Positions 39,649 through 48,715 of a stretch of 64,000 bases of DNA are shown one piece after another. The DNA is from S5-327 sp965200975 (GTDB lineage: Bacteria > Chloroflexota > Dehalococcoidia > Lucifugimonadales > Australimonadaceae), in NCBI GenBank assembly GCA_965200975.1, contig OZ241740.1, positions 248,001-312,000 on the forward strand, written 5' to 3'. The notes beneath the pieces were generated by a model. That model saw only the letters and a program-made list of their open reading frames with translations, was not told the DNA's origin and did not search any database. The translations under genes and the position numbers were made by a program. The stretch's first letter is position 1, and the number at the start of each line of letters is the position of its first letter.

Positions 39649-40854
39649 GTGCCGCGGATCAGTGTCGAGCAGGCAATAGAAGACATTCGCACGGGGAAGA
39701 TCGTCATCGTCGTCGACGACGAGAATCGCGAGAACGAGGGCGACTTCGTGATGGCTGCCGAGTGGGTTACGCCGGAGGCGATCAACCTGATGGCGGCGAA
39801 GGGCCGCGGGCTCATCTGCGTTCCGATGACCGGCGAACGACTGAACCATCTGAAGCTTGACATGATGGTGGAGCACAACACGTCGAAGCACACGACGGCC
39901 TTTACGGTGTCGGTGGATATCGACAACGGCAGCACGGGAATATCGGCGCACGACCGCGCAGCGACGGTGAAGGCGCTGGTGGACCCGGCCACGAAACCGG
40001 AAGACCTGGCGCGTCCGGGGCATATGTTTCCGCTGCGGGCGCAAGAGGGCGGCGTGCTCGTCCGCGCGGGTCAAACGGAAGCGAGCGTCGACCTTGCGCG
40101 GATGGCAGGCCTGACTCCGGCGGGGATCGTGTGCGAGATTATGAACGAGGACGGAACGATGGCGCGGATGCCCCAGCTCGAGGAGATATCGCTCGAACTG
40201 GGCATCGACATCGTTACAGTTGCGGACATCATTGCGTACCGACTGGAGCACGAGCGGCTGGTCGAGCGGGTCGCAGAGGCGAGGCTCCCGACGACGTACG
40301 GCACGGCGCGGGCTATCGCGTACCGGTCGGACGTCGATCCGGCGGAGCACGTTGCGCTGGTGTTCGGGAACGTGCGAACGAAGCAGCCGGTGCTGGTGCG
40401 GGTGCACAGCGAGTGCCTTACAGGCGACGTGTTCGGGAGCCTTCGGTGCGACTGCGGGGTGCAGCGCGAGATGGCGATAAAGGCCATCGCGGAGACGGGG
40501 CGCGGGGTGTTCCTGTATATGCGGCAGGAGGGCAGAGGCATCGGCCTGCACAACAAGATTAAGGCATATGCGCTGCAGGACGGCGGCGCCGACACGGTTG
40601 AGGCGAACCAGAGACTCGGGTTCCCGCCCGACCTGCGGCACTACGGGATAGGCGCGCAGATTCTCGTCGACCTCGGCGTGCGGAATATGCAGCTGATGAC
40701 GAACAACCCGAAGAAGATAGTAGGGCTCGAGAGCTACGGGCTGAACATCGTCGAGCGGGTGCCTATCGTCGTGCAGAGCAATCCTGAGAACGCGCACTAC
40801 CTGCAGACGAAGCAGAGCAAGCTCGGCCACCTGCTCGCCCTCCCGGAGGAGTAG
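39649..40854 (+). CDS. ribBA: Bifunctional DHBP synthase/GTP cyclohydrolase II
   Basis: It has 401 residues from the GTG at 39649 (GGAGGAGCAGC upstream). The RibB domain, with DDENRENEGDFVMAAEWVTP and HTTAFTVSVD, makes 3,4-dihydroxy-2-butanone 4-phosphate from ribulose 5-phosphate. The RibA domain (from about 205) has RVHSECLTGDVFGSLRCDCG with three zinc Cys positions, YMRQEGRGIGL and MTNNPKKIVGL, opening GTP to the pyrimidine precursor. All key motifs are intact, so both entry reactions of the pathway come from one protein. Confidence 0.96.
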   Translation: MPRISVEQAIEDIRTGKIVIVVDDENRENEGDFVMAAEWVTPEAINLMAAKGRGLICVPMTGERLNHLKLDMMVEHNTSKHTTAFTVSVDIDNGSTGISAHDRAATVKALVDPATKPEDLARPGHMFPLRAQEGGVLVRAGQTEASVDLARMAGLTPAGIVCEIMNEDGTMARMPQLEEISLELGIDIVTVADIIAYRLEHERLVERVAEARLPTTYGTARAIAYRSDVDPAEHVALVFGNVRTKQPVLVRVHSECLTGDVFGSLRCDCGVQREMAIKAIAETGRGVFLYMRQEGRGIGLHNKIKAYALQDGGADTVEANQRLGFPPDLRHYGIGAQILVDLGVRNMQLMTNNPKKIVGLESYGLNIVERVPIVVQSNPENAHYLQTKQSKLGHLLALPEE

Positions 40855-40960
40855 GGAGGGGTCAGGAGGGCGCGCGTTCGCGTCCACTGCCTCCGCGTTG
40901 CGCGTTTCGGCGGGGCGCGTCGAGGAAGAAGGGCGGGTGATTGGGCAGGCCCGGTTCCAC

Positions 40961-40966
40961 TACAAT
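40961..40966 (+). promoter_or_regulatory. Possible leaderless promoter for ribH (TACAAT)
   Basis: CTACAAT ends 6 nt before the ribH ATG. A transcript started the usual 6-7 nt after the box would begin at or next to the ATG. ribH could therefore be made from its own leaderless mRNA as well as from the operon. Confidence 0.4.
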
Positions 40967-40972
40967 GAGGGC

Positions 40973-41470
40973 ATGGCCCAGGAGATTGCCGGAAGCCTGG
41001 ATGCGCAATGGATGCGCGTGGGGATCATCGTCGCGCAGTTCAACGAGGCGATTACCTCGCGCTTGCTGAGCGGCGCGCGTGAAGCCGCAGCGCAGCACGG
41101 CGTGCGGGAGGACAGGCTCGCAATTGTGCGTGTTCCGGGCTCCTTCGAGCTGCCGCAGGCTGCCGCGCGCATGGCCCGCGACGGGTCATGTGACGCTCTT
41201 GTGGCGCTGGGATGCGTGATCCGGGGGGAGACGGCGCACTTCGATTTCGTGGCCGCGGAGGCGGCGCGGGGCATCGCCGAGGTTGCGCGTTCGGCGGGCA
41301 AGGCGGTGTCGTTCGGGGTGCTTACCACGAACACAATGGAGCAAGCGATGGCGCGCTCCGGCGGGGCGGCGGGGAACCGCGGCTTCGACGCAATGGAGTC
41401 GGCCATCAAGATGGCGAACCTGCACCGGCGCCTCGACGAGGCTGACGGGCTGGTCGGAACAACAGGCTGA
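40973..41470 (+). CDS. ribH: 6,7-dimethyl-8-ribityllumazine synthase
   Basis: RibH condenses the pyrimidine and butanone phosphate units to lumazine and forms large shells or pentamers. It has 165 residues from the ATG at 40973. Hallmarks are IVAQFNEAITSRLLSGA, VRVPGSFELPQAA, ALGCVIRGETAHFDFVA and VSFGVLTTNTMEQAMAR, with the active-site His in ETAHFDF. Upstream in-frame codons to 40898 look noncoding. It ends the riboflavin operon; yqeY follows 3 nt later. Confidence 0.95.
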   Translation: MAQEIAGSLDAQWMRVGIIVAQFNEAITSRLLSGAREAAAQHGVREDRLAIVRVPGSFELPQAAARMARDGSCDALVALGCVIRGETAHFDFVAAEAARGIAEVARSAGKAVSFGVLTTNTMEQAMARSGGAAGNRGFDAMESAIKMANLHRRLDEADGLVGTTG

Positions 41471-41473
41471 ACT

Positions 41474-41917
41474 ATGACGATACAGGAACGACTGAACGAC
41501 GACCTCAAGACGGCGATGAAGGCGCAAGACGGGGTCACCAAGGACACGGTGCGCCTGATTCGGGCCGCGATGAAGAACGCGGAGATCGAGAAGGGCGCGG
41601 AGCTCGACGACTCCGGCGCGCTCGACGTGCTCGCTCGTATGGCCAAGCAGTACCGCGACAGCATTACGACCTACCGGGACAACGGGCGCGAGGACCTCGC
41701 CGAACGCGAGGAGGCGGAGCTTGCCGTAGTGGCGCGCTATTTGCCCGAGCAGCTCGGCGAGGACGAGGTGCGCGCGCTGGCGGCGCAGGTCGTCGCCGAG
41801 CTTGGAGCGTCGGGGCCGCAGGCGCGCGGCAAGGTGATGGGCAGGCTGATGCCTCAGCTAAAAGGCAAGGCCGACGGGAGCCTCGTCAACCGCGTCGTCG
41901 GCGAGTTGCTGGGATAG
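41474..41917 (+). CDS. GatB/YqeY domain protein
   Basis: This 147-residue helical protein is of the YqeY family, related to the tail domain of the amidotransferase subunit GatB. Family patterns are TIQERLNDDLKTAMKAQD, RAAMKNAEIEKG, KQYRDSITTYRDNGREDLAEREEAEL, RYLPEQL, and the end piece GKVMGRLMPQLKGKADGSLVNRVV. It may bind tRNA, but its role is not settled. It starts 3 nt after ribH and is followed 22 nt later by purQ. Confidence 0.9.
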   Translation: MTIQERLNDDLKTAMKAQDGVTKDTVRLIRAAMKNAEIEKGAELDDSGALDVLARMAKQYRDSITTYRDNGREDLAEREEAELAVVARYLPEQLGEDEVRALAAQVVAELGASGPQARGKVMGRLMPQLKGKADGSLVNRVVGELLG

Positions 41918-41939
41918 CGGAGCGCCGACGAGAGGCGAG

Positions 41940-42650
41940 ATGCCAGCGAAGTACGGCATTATCGTGTTTCCCGGAACGTGGTCGGACACGGACTGGCGCG
42001 ACGCGCTGGAGGGCGTGATGGGCACCCAGGCGGAGTACGTGTTCCATAAGGAGACTGCTGTTTCAGGGTTCGATTGCCTTATCGTGCCGGGCGGGTTCTC
42101 GTACGGCGATTACCTGCGCCCAGGCGCGATTGCGCGTTTCTCGCCGGTGATGCCGGCGATAGTCGAGTTCGCCAACTCCGGAGGGCCGGTGCTTGGCAGC
42201 TGCAACGGGTTTCAGGTGCTGTGCGAGGCCGGCCTTCTGCCCGGAGCGCTGATGCGCAACGCGAGCCTCGAGTTCCGGTGCCAGCCCCAGAATCTTCGCG
42301 TGGAGCGCGCGGCGGCGCCGTTCACTGCGCTCGCCCGCAAGGGCGACGTGCTCTCGATCCCCGTGTCGCACGGCGACGGAAACTACTACGCCGACGATGC
42401 AACGCTCGCGCGCCTCGAGGCGAACGGACAGGTGGCGTTTCGCTACTGCGACGCGAACGGCGACGTTACGCAGGATGCCAATCCGAACGGCTCGCGAGCG
42501 AACATCGCCGGCGTTACGAACGAGGCGGGGAACGTGCTGGGCCTGATGCCCCACCCGGAGCGCGCCGTCGAGCAAGCCCTGGGAGGGGACGACGGCCTGA
42601 CCATTCTGCGGTCGATCGACGAGGCGCTTTACGAGCGATTGGGCGCGTAG
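41940..42650 (+). CDS. purQ: Phosphoribosylformylglycinamidine synthase subunit PurQ
   Basis: PurQ is the glutaminase subunit feeding ammonia to PurL in purine synthesis. The 236-residue class I amidotransferase has the Cys nucleophile in LGSCNGFQVLCEAG, PGGFSYGDYLRPGAIA, and the His-Glu pair in GLMPHPERAVE. The small PurS subunit gene, which usually precedes purQ in organisms with the split enzyme, is not seen next to purQ or purL, so it must lie elsewhere. Two EamA half-genes separate purQ and purL. Confidence 0.95.
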   Translation: MPAKYGIIVFPGTWSDTDWRDALEGVMGTQAEYVFHKETAVSGFDCLIVPGGFSYGDYLRPGAIARFSPVMPAIVEFANSGGPVLGSCNGFQVLCEAGLLPGALMRNASLEFRCQPQNLRVERAAAPFTALARKGDVLSIPVSHGDGNYYADDATLARLEANGQVAFRYCDANGDVTQDANPNGSRANIAGVTNEAGNVLGLMPHPERAVEQALGGDDGLTILRSIDEALYERLGA

Positions 42651-42656
42651 GACGCA

Positions 42657-43100
42657 GTGGGCGCCGGGATTCTGTTGGCCATAGCGGCGACGGCGGCATG
42701 GGGCGCCGGGGATGTATTCGTGCGCCGGGCTATGTTCGGCGCGTCGCCGGAGCTCGTGGTTATTGTGGTGGTTGGCATGGTTACAGCGACGCTCGGCGTT
42801 GTGATCGTCTCCGCCGAAGGCGTGGCTGCGCTCGCGGACATACGCCCTGCATTCGTGGCGATTGTGGCGGCGATGGGCGCGCTGGCGTGGGTCACCGGCA
42901 ACCTCTTCTACTTTCACGGCATGCGGAGGGCGGGCGTCACTCTGGTTGCTCCGATACTGGGAGCAGCCCCGCTCGCCGCAATAGCGCTGGCCGTGCTTCT
43001 TGCCGGAGAACGGCCAAACCTCCCGACGGTTGGAGGCGCCGCCGCCGTAGTGGTCGGCGTAGTCGTGATCCTGACAGACCGCAAGCGCGTGCTGCGGTGA
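42657..43100 (+). CDS. Half-size EamA/DMT transporter protein, first of a pair
   Basis: Start is GTG with AGGA upstream; 147 residues, about five membrane helices (ILLAIAATAAWGAGDVF, LVVIVVVGMVTATLGVVIV, FVAIVAAMGALAWVTGN, VTLVAPILGAAPLAAIALAVLL, VGGAAAVVVGVVVIL). This is one EamA repeat, while typical DMT exporters carry two (about 300 residues). The neighbouring gene, overlapping by 4 nt, encodes the other half, so the two probably act as a heterodimer. Both sit inside a purine gene group, suggesting but not proving a metabolite exporter for bases or nucleosides. Confidence 0.8.
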   Translation: MGAGILLAIAATAAWGAGDVFVRRAMFGASPELVVIVVVGMVTATLGVVIVSAEGVAALADIRPAFVAIVAAMGALAWVTGNLFYFHGMRRAGVTLVAPILGAAPLAAIALAVLLAGERPNLPTVGGAAAVVVGVVVILTDRKRVLR

Positions 43101-43561
43101 GCGCCGCCGGGCGAAGCGCCGAGGGGCGCCGCATCACGCTAGGGTTGACGTTCGCAACGCTGGCGATGCTTTCGTTCGTAACGGCGGGGTTGCTCGCCAA
43201 CCACGTGGTGGACCGCGGCGCGCCGCCGATAGTCGTCGCGTTCTATGAGGCGCTGTTCGGTCTGCTCTTCGCGCTCGCGGTAAAGGCGCGGTCGCTGCGT
43301 GACGGCCCCTCGCCCGACCACGCGGCGCTAGCGTGGATGATCGCAGCGGGAGGGCTGTTTGCGCTGGCGACGGCGAGCTTCTACACCGCGCTCGCGCGCG
43401 TCGACTTCAGCGTCGCCGCCCCGATTACCGGAGCAGTTCCGCTGGTGTCGTATGTGTTCGTACTCGTGCTGCTGCGCGGCCACGAACGCCTGACGCCGAG
43501 GGTGGCGCTGGGCGCGGCGCTGGTGGTCGCCGGCGTGGGAGTCATCGGGGCCGCCAACTGA
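43097..43561 (+). CDS. Half-size EamA/DMT transporter protein, second of a pair
   Basis: The GTG overlaps the stop of the first half (GTGA); 154 residues. One EamA repeat with five helices is visible (LGLTFATLAMLSFVTAGLLA, VVAFYEALFGLLFALAV, LAWMIAAGGLFALATASFY, VAAPITGAVPLVSYVFVLVLL, VALGAALVVAGVGVIGAAN). The pattern NHVVDRGAPPIVVAFYEAL resembles the N-terminal half of full-length transporters. It may be a split gene that has settled as two subunits. No frameshift is needed to explain the pair because each has its own start and the overlap is a normal coupling signal. Confidence 0.78.
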   Translation: MSAAGRSAEGRRITLGLTFATLAMLSFVTAGLLANHVVDRGAPPIVVAFYEALFGLLFALAVKARSLRDGPSPDHAALAWMIAAGGLFALATASFYTALARVDFSVAAPITGAVPLVSYVFVLVLLRGHERLTPRVALGAALVVAGVGVIGAAN

Positions 43562-43570
43562 CGGCGCGGC

Positions 43571-43576
43571 TATTAT
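43571..43576 (+). promoter_or_regulatory. purL promoter -10 box (TATTAT)
   Basis: GGC-TATTAT lies 22 nt before the chosen purL ATG, just past the second EamA gene. No -35 is visible. It would allow purL transcription apart from purQ. Confidence 0.4.
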
Positions 43577-43598
43577 TCCCAAGCAGGTGAACGGCAAG

Positions 43599-45812
43599 AT
43601 GATGCAGGTATCGCAGGAAACGCTTGACCAGATTGCGCTGAGCCGCACGGAGTACGACCTGATCGTGCAACGGCTGGGGCGCGAGCCGAACGCTCTCGAG
43701 CTCGGGCTGTTCGGCGCGCTGTGGAGCGAGCATTGCGGCTACAAGCACTCGAAGCCGTTGCTGAAAGGTTTCCCCACGACAGGGCCCGCGGTGCGGGTGC
43801 AGGCCGGCGAAGAGAACGCCGGCGTGGTCGATATAGGCGACGGGCTGTCGGTGGTGTTCAAAATCGAATCGCACAACCATCCTTCGGCGGTTGAGCCCCA
43901 TCAAGGCGCAGCGACGGGAGTGGGAGGGATAGTGCGCGACATTCTGGCGATGGGCGCAAGGCCGATTGCGCTGCTGAACTCCCTGCGGTTTGGCCCGCCG
44001 GACGACGAACGCAACCGCTACCTGTTCGAGGGCGTTGTCGCGGGCATTTCGGCCTACGGCAACTGTATCGGCGTTCCCGACGTCGGCGGAGAGGCGGCGT
44101 TTGCGCCCAGCTACAGTGGGAACCCGCTCGTGAATGCGATGTGCGTGGGACTGCTGCCGGCGGGAGGCCTCGTGCGCGCGGCGGCTGCCGTTCCCGGCTC
44201 TACGCTGATGGTGGCGGGCTCGGCGACGGGGCGCGACGGAATTCACGGAGCGTCGGGGCTTGCGTCGCGGGCGTTCGAGGAAGAGCGGGAGATGCGTCCG
44301 ACCGTGCAGGTGGGAGACCCGTTCCTCGAGAAGGTGCTGATAGAGGCGTGCCTGGAGGCTGCGGCAAGCGGATGCCTGGAAGCGATGCAGGATATGGGCG
44401 CCGCGGGACTCACCAGTTCGGTGATGGAGTGCGCCGCCAAGGGCGGCACGGGAGTCGAGATCGACGTGGCCAGGGCGCCTCGCCGTGAAGAGGGCATGAC
44501 GCCGTACGAGGTGATGCTGTCGGAGTCGCAAGAGCGCATGCTGCTTGTCGTGAAAGAGGGGCGCGAGGAGGATATCGCAGCGCTCTTCAAGCGATGGGAT
44601 CTGGATGTTGCGGCCATCGGCTCGGTTACCGGCGACGGAGTCGCGCGTATCTACGACGACGGACGGCTCGTGGCGGAGGCTCCGGTTAGCGTGCTGGTCG
44701 ATGCGCCGCAGTACGAGCCTCCGGGCGCGCGTCCCGCCTATCTCGACGACCTGCAGGCTGCGGCTATGCCTCCGCTTCTGCCTGCGTCGGAGGCGGCCTC
44801 GCTGCTGCTGCGCCTGCTGGCGTCGCCGAACATCGCCAGCAAGCGGGCGGTGTACCGGCGGTACGATCACGAAGTGCAGACGCGCACGGTCGTCAAGCCC
44901 GGGCCGGGGGATGCGGCAGTGCTGCGGCTGCGCGAATCGGAGAAAGGGCTGGCGCTGGCGGTCGACGGAAACGGACGGCTCGCCTACCTCGACCCGTACA
45001 CAGGGGGCGCGATGGCCGTGGCGGAGGCGTGCCGGAACGTCGCGGCGGCGGGCGCGTCGCCGATGGCGATTACCGACTGCCTCAACTTCGGCAATCCGGA
45101 GAAACCGGAGGTGTACTACCAGCTCGCGGAGTGCGTGCGCGGAATGGCCGACGCATGCCGCGCGCTCGGCGTGCCCGTAGTGAGCGGCAACGTTTCGCTG
45201 TACAACGAAACGCAGGGGGAAGCGGTGTATCCCACGCCAGTGGTGGGGGCGGTTGGCGTGCTGGACGATGCAGGCGCGCGCGTCGGCGCGGCGTTTGCTC
45301 CGGAGAGCGTCGTGGTGCTGCTCGGCGCGTCCCTTGACGCGGAGGCGGAGACACTCGGAGGCAGCGAATATCTTGCTGCGGCGCACGGCGTAATTGCCGG
45401 GAAGCCGGTCATCGACCTCGACGAGGAGGCGCGGCTGCAACAGCTCCTCGTGCAGTTGGCGAAAGCGCGGTTGCTGCGCTCGGCCCATGACTGTTCGGAC
45501 GGCGGCCTCGCAGTGGCGCTCGCAGAGAGCGCGATATGGGGAGGCGCCGGGTTCGCCGGAGAGGGCGACTGGGCGTCCGGGCGATGGGACGCGGCGCTGT
45601 TCGGCGAGTCTCCGTCGCGGGCGGTCGTCAGCTGTTCGGCGTCCGACGCAGGAGCGGTCGAAGCGGCGGCGGCGGGGGCGGGAGTTCCTGCGGTCAGGAT
45701 CGGCGCGACGGGCGGGGCGCGGTTTGCGTTGCCGGGCCTCGTGGACGTCTCGCTTGGAGAGTTGGCCGACGCGTACGATGGCGGCCTGGAGCGCGCGCTG
45801 GGCCGGCAGTAG
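43599..45812 (+). CDS. purL: Phosphoribosylformylglycinamidine synthase subunit PurL
   Basis: This is the large ATP-dependent subunit making FGAM in the fourth step of purine synthesis. The ATG at 43599 has AGGTGA 9 nt upstream (737 residues); a GTG at 43587 is possible. Small-type PurL features are LGLFGALWSEHCGYKHSKPLL, FKIESHNHPSAVEPHQGAATGVGGIVRD, a second AIRS-like half with VDGNGRLAYLDPYTGGAMAVAEA and LRSAHDCSDGGLAVALAE. It acts with PurQ and PurS. The 282 nt between purL and rplI contain no credible gene. Confidence 0.96.
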   Translation: MMQVSQETLDQIALSRTEYDLIVQRLGREPNALELGLFGALWSEHCGYKHSKPLLKGFPTTGPAVRVQAGEENAGVVDIGDGLSVVFKIESHNHPSAVEPHQGAATGVGGIVRDILAMGARPIALLNSLRFGPPDDERNRYLFEGVVAGISAYGNCIGVPDVGGEAAFAPSYSGNPLVNAMCVGLLPAGGLVRAAAAVPGSTLMVAGSATGRDGIHGASGLASRAFEEEREMRPTVQVGDPFLEKVLIEACLEAAASGCLEAMQDMGAAGLTSSVMECAAKGGTGVEIDVARAPRREEGMTPYEVMLSESQERMLLVVKEGREEDIAALFKRWDLDVAAIGSVTGDGVARIYDDGRLVAEAPVSVLVDAPQYEPPGARPAYLDDLQAAAMPPLLPASEAASLLLRLLASPNIASKRAVYRRYDHEVQTRTVVKPGPGDAAVLRLRESEKGLALAVDGNGRLAYLDPYTGGAMAVAEACRNVAAAGASPMAITDCLNFGNPEKPEVYYQLAECVRGMADACRALGVPVVSGNVSLYNETQGEAVYPTPVVGAVGVLDDAGARVGAAFAPESVVVLLGASLDAEAETLGGSEYLAAAHGVIAGKPVIDLDEEARLQQLLVQLAKARLLRSAHDCSDGGLAVALAESAIWGGAGFAGEGDWASGRWDAALFGESPSRAVVSCSASDAGAVEAAAAGAGVPAVRIGATGGARFALPGLVDVSLGELADAYDGGLERALGRQ

Positions 45813-46015
45813 GCGGCGATGCGGCGGACGGGCGCCGCGTCGAATGCAAGTGTCTCTACGGCGCAATATTTGGCAATTGCTGTGCGGGCGGCGAGCGGGG
45901 CCCGCGCTGATAATGCGTTGTCTGCGCGGAAGGATTACAGGCGTCAAGCGGGGCGCACAGCCGAAGGACAGTTGCCGCTTGCGCCATGCGCTCCAATGGC
46001 CGGATGGTTATCCGG

Positions 46016-46042
46016 TATGATTAAGTGCGGCTTTGCGCCGCA
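46016..46042 (+). promoter_or_regulatory. rplI operon promoter (TATGAT) and leader hairpin
   Basis: TATGAT (46016-46021) is followed at 46026-46042 by a hairpin TGCGGC-TTTGC-GCCGCA (6 bp, 5-nt loop), 52 nt before the rplI start. This is the only signal seen in the gap 45813-46094. A role for the hairpin in control by L9 is not established. Confidence 0.4.
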
Positions 46043-46094
46043 TCGGCGCCCGCAGCGGTCGGCTGTGGAGTATCCAGCCTGAGAGGGAGTCAGT

Positions 46095-46676
46095 ATGAAG
46101 GTCGTCTTTCTGGAAGATGTGGCCGGCACAGCGGACGCCGGCGAAGTGAAGGAAGTGAAAAACGGGTTCGCGCGGAACTACCTGTTGCCGCGCGCGCTTG
46201 CGGCGCCCGCGACGCCGGACCAGCTCCAGCGCTTGCGGGCCATTGAGAACGCCGCCCGCGAGAAGCGCATCAAGTACTCGCAGGAGTGGCGCGAGGTCGC
46301 CGAGCTTATCAACGGCCTGTCGGTCACGGTCGAGGTGCGGGTCGGGCCGTCCGGCCGTCTGTTCGGGTCGGTGACGAGCCGGACGATAGCGGCGAAGCTC
46401 ACGGAAGCGACGGGGCGGGAGTTCGACCACCGGCAGGTGCTCCTGGGCTCGGCGATCCACGAGGTGGGCGATTACCCTGTCGCGCTGCGGCTCTACCGCG
46501 AGGTGACTGCGGAGGCGGTGGTCTCGGTCGTTCCCGAGGGCTATCGTCCCCGCGCGTCCGAAGACACGGAAGAGCAGGACGCTGCTGCGGACGAGATTGG
46601 CGGCGACGACTGGGGCGAGGAAGAGTACGACGACGCTGATGAGGGCGAGTCCGACGACTACGAGGAAGAGCGGTAG
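46095..46676 (+). CDS. rplI: 50S ribosomal protein L9 with a long acidic tail
   Basis: L9 binds 23S rRNA and extends between ribosomes. Residues 1-148 are standard (MKVVFLEDVAGTADAGEVKEVKNG, YLLPRALAAPAT; C-domain SGRLFGSVTSRTIAAKL and HEVGDYPVALRLYREV). Beyond that lie about 45 extra, very acidic residues ending in DDYEEER. GAGGGAG is upstream. It opens a replication-linked operon (rplI-dnaB-dnaD-like-loader), a conserved pairing of rplI and dnaB. Confidence 0.95.
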   Translation: MKVVFLEDVAGTADAGEVKEVKNGFARNYLLPRALAAPATPDQLQRLRAIENAAREKRIKYSQEWREVAELINGLSVTVEVRVGPSGRLFGSVTSRTIAAKLTEATGREFDHRQVLLGSAIHEVGDYPVALRLYREVTAEAVVSVVPEGYRPRASEDTEEQDAAADEIGGDDWGEEEYDDADEGESDDYEEER

Positions 46677-46688
46677 GCGCCGAGTGCA

Positions 46689-48053
46689 ATGTACGCGGAG
46701 AAGCTCCCTCCCTATGACCCGGACGCTGAAGAGGCGGTAGTCGGCTCCCTCCTGATTGACGGGGAGGCGATAAACCGGGTCGCGCCGCTTGTAAAACCGG
46801 AGGACTTCTACCGCCAGAGCAACCGGTGGTGCTACGAGGCTTGCCAGGCGCTCTACTTGCGGAACGAGGCGATCGACCAGATCAGCGTCGCCCGCGAGCT
46901 GTCGCTCAAGGAGCGTCTGGACGGCGTCGGAGGGCCTGGGTACCTGAGCCACCTGATAGCGGTCGTCCCGACATCGGTGCACGCGGAGCACTACGCGCAG
47001 ATAGTGAACCGCACCGCGACGATGCGCAGGCTTATCCAGGCCGGGGGCGACATTGCCGAGATTGGCTATGCGGACGCTCCCGACGTGGAGCAGGCGCTGC
47101 AGCAGGCCGAGGACGTCCTGTATCACGTGCGGAACACGCACGTAACGCGCGACTTCATAACCATTCGGGAAGTGCTTGACCAGTACCTCGAGGAGACAGC
47201 CGACCTCGACGCACTGGCGAGAGGCGCAGCCCCGATTCCCAGTGGATTCTTCGACCTCGACAATGCGCTGGGGCGGTTGCAGCGGGGCGACCTCTTCATT
47301 CTGGCGGCGCGCCCCTCCATCGGGAAATCGACGCTCGCCATCAACGTCGCGCGGTACGCGGCGGGGCAGGGCGCCGTCGCCGCGGTGTTCAGCCTCGAGA
47401 TGAGCAACGAACAGCTTGCGCTGCGCATGCTTTCCGCCGAGGCGGAAGTCGACAGCCATCTTCTGCGGCTGGGACTGCTCTCGCAGTCCGCCACCGACAG
47501 GGTGATGACGGGCGTCGGCGCGCTCTCGGACTTGTCGATATATATGGACGACTCGCCTGCGCAAACGGTGCTGGAGATGCGCTCCAAGCTGCGGCGGCTC
47601 CACGCCAACCGCAACGTCGACCTCGTTATCGTCGATTACCTGCAGCTCATTTCGGGACGCGGCAACCGCGGGGAGAACCGGGTGCAGGAGCTTAGCGAGA
47701 TAACGCGGCAGCTCAAGGCGATTGCGCGAGAGCTGAACGTTCCGGTCATTGCGATATCCCAGCTCTCGCGCGCTATCGAGCAGCGCCCCGACCATAAGCC
47801 GCAGCTGTCCGACCTGCGCGAGTCCGGTTCGATCGAGCAGGACGCGGACGTGGTGGTCTTCATTCATCGCGAGGACAAGTACGTTACGGCGGAGCAGTGG
47901 GAGCAGCGTCACCCGACAGACCCGTACCCTGAGAACCTGGTGCAACTCGTCATCGCCAAAAACCGGCACGGGCCGACGCGCACGGTGGATCTCTACTTCA
48001 GGGCGCACTTCTCTCGGTTCGAGAATCTTGCGACCGAAGCGGCGGCGCGATGA
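46689..48053 (+). CDS. dnaB: Replicative DNA helicase DnaB
   Basis: DnaB is the hexameric helicase that unwinds the fork. The 454-residue protein has the N-terminal collar domain (LPPYDPDAEEAVVGSLLID), a linker, and a RecA-type motor with Walker A ARPSIGKST (207-215), FSLEMSNEQLALRML, Walker B LVIVDYLQLISG, PVIAISQLSRAIEQRPDHKP and LRESGSIEQDADVVVF. No intein is present. It starts 12 nt after rplI and its stop overlaps the next ATG. The following genes look like its loading partners. Confidence 0.97.
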   Translation: MYAEKLPPYDPDAEEAVVGSLLIDGEAINRVAPLVKPEDFYRQSNRWCYEACQALYLRNEAIDQISVARELSLKERLDGVGGPGYLSHLIAVVPTSVHAEHYAQIVNRTATMRRLIQAGGDIAEIGYADAPDVEQALQQAEDVLYHVRNTHVTRDFITIREVLDQYLEETADLDALARGAAPIPSGFFDLDNALGRLQRGDLFILAARPSIGKSTLAINVARYAAGQGAVAAVFSLEMSNEQLALRMLSAEAEVDSHLLRLGLLSQSATDRVMTGVGALSDLSIYMDDSPAQTVLEMRSKLRRLHANRNVDLVIVDYLQLISGRGNRGENRVQELSEITRQLKAIARELNVPVIAISQLSRAIEQRPDHKPQLSDLRESGSIEQDADVVVFIHREDKYVTAEQWEQRHPTDPYPENLVQLVIAKNRHGPTRTVDLYFRAHFSRFENLATEAAAR

Positions 48054-48715
48054 ACGCGCCTTCGCCAAGGTTCGACGCTCGAGAGAAGCTGCTGCCGGCG
48101 CCGGCGTCGCTGTTCGGATCGTTGCTGGCGGAGATAGGCGACGCCGCCGAGATGAAGTGCACGCTGCGGGTCGTGGGGCTCGCGGCCCAGATGAGCGGCG
48201 TCCCCAAACGCGTCGCAGCCTCCCGCCTCGAAACGGACGCGGTGCTGCTGGAGGCGCTGGGGTCGCCGGAGGAGGTGCGGCGCGGCGTGAGGCTCGCTGT
48301 CGAGCGCGGAACGCTGCTGGAAGCGTCCGGGTGGCTGCTGCTGCGAACGCCGCAGAACGAGCGCGAGGCGGAAGCTCTCGGCCTGGCGCCGCAGTATCAC
48401 AGCGAGGAGCCTGCGACGCGTCCGAGCGTCTATGAGTTGTACGAGCAGAACATTGGCATGCTGACGCCCCTGATAGCCGAGGCGCTCCGGGACGCGGAGA
48501 AGGAGTACCCGGCGCAGTGGGTGGAGTCCGCCATCGAGGAAGCGGCGGCTCGCAACGCGCGAAGCTGGCGCTACATCTCCGCAGTGCTGGAACACTGGAA
48601 GAGCGAGAACAGAGGACCAACAGGGACGAGAGGATCAAAGCGGCGTGGAGAGCCTGGGCGACATTCTGAGACGCTTACAGTTGCAGAGTACCTCGAACGC
48701 CAACGCCGCCCCTGA
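48050..48715 (+). CDS. DnaD-domain replication protein
   Basis: This 221-residue protein has a C-terminal DnaD-like helical domain (VYELYEQNIGMLTPLIAEALRDAEKEYPAQWVESAIEEAA, then WRYISAVLEHW). The N-terminus (about 1-100) looks like a winged-helix type helical part. Firmicute DnaD helps load the replicative helicase at origins and restart sites. Between dnaB and a DnaC/DnaI-type loader, a matching role is likely. The last 70 nt overlap the start region of the next gene in another frame. Confidence 0.85.
   Translation: MNAPSPRFDAREKLLPAPASLFGSLLAEIGDAAEMKCTLRVVGLAAQMSGVPKRVAASRLETDAVLLEALGSPEEVRRGVRLAVERGTLLEASGWLLLRTPQNEREAEALGLAPQYHSEEPATRPSVYELYEQNIGMLTPLIAEALRDAEKEYPAQWVESAIEEAAARNARSWRYISAVLEHWKSENRGPTGTRGSKRRGEPGRHSETLTVAEYLERQRRP

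Noticed and set aside
45819..46082. Open frame of 87 codons between purL and rplI
   Set aside because: Low-complexity Ala/Arg composition, no domain, and it crosses the proposed rplI promoter and hairpin.
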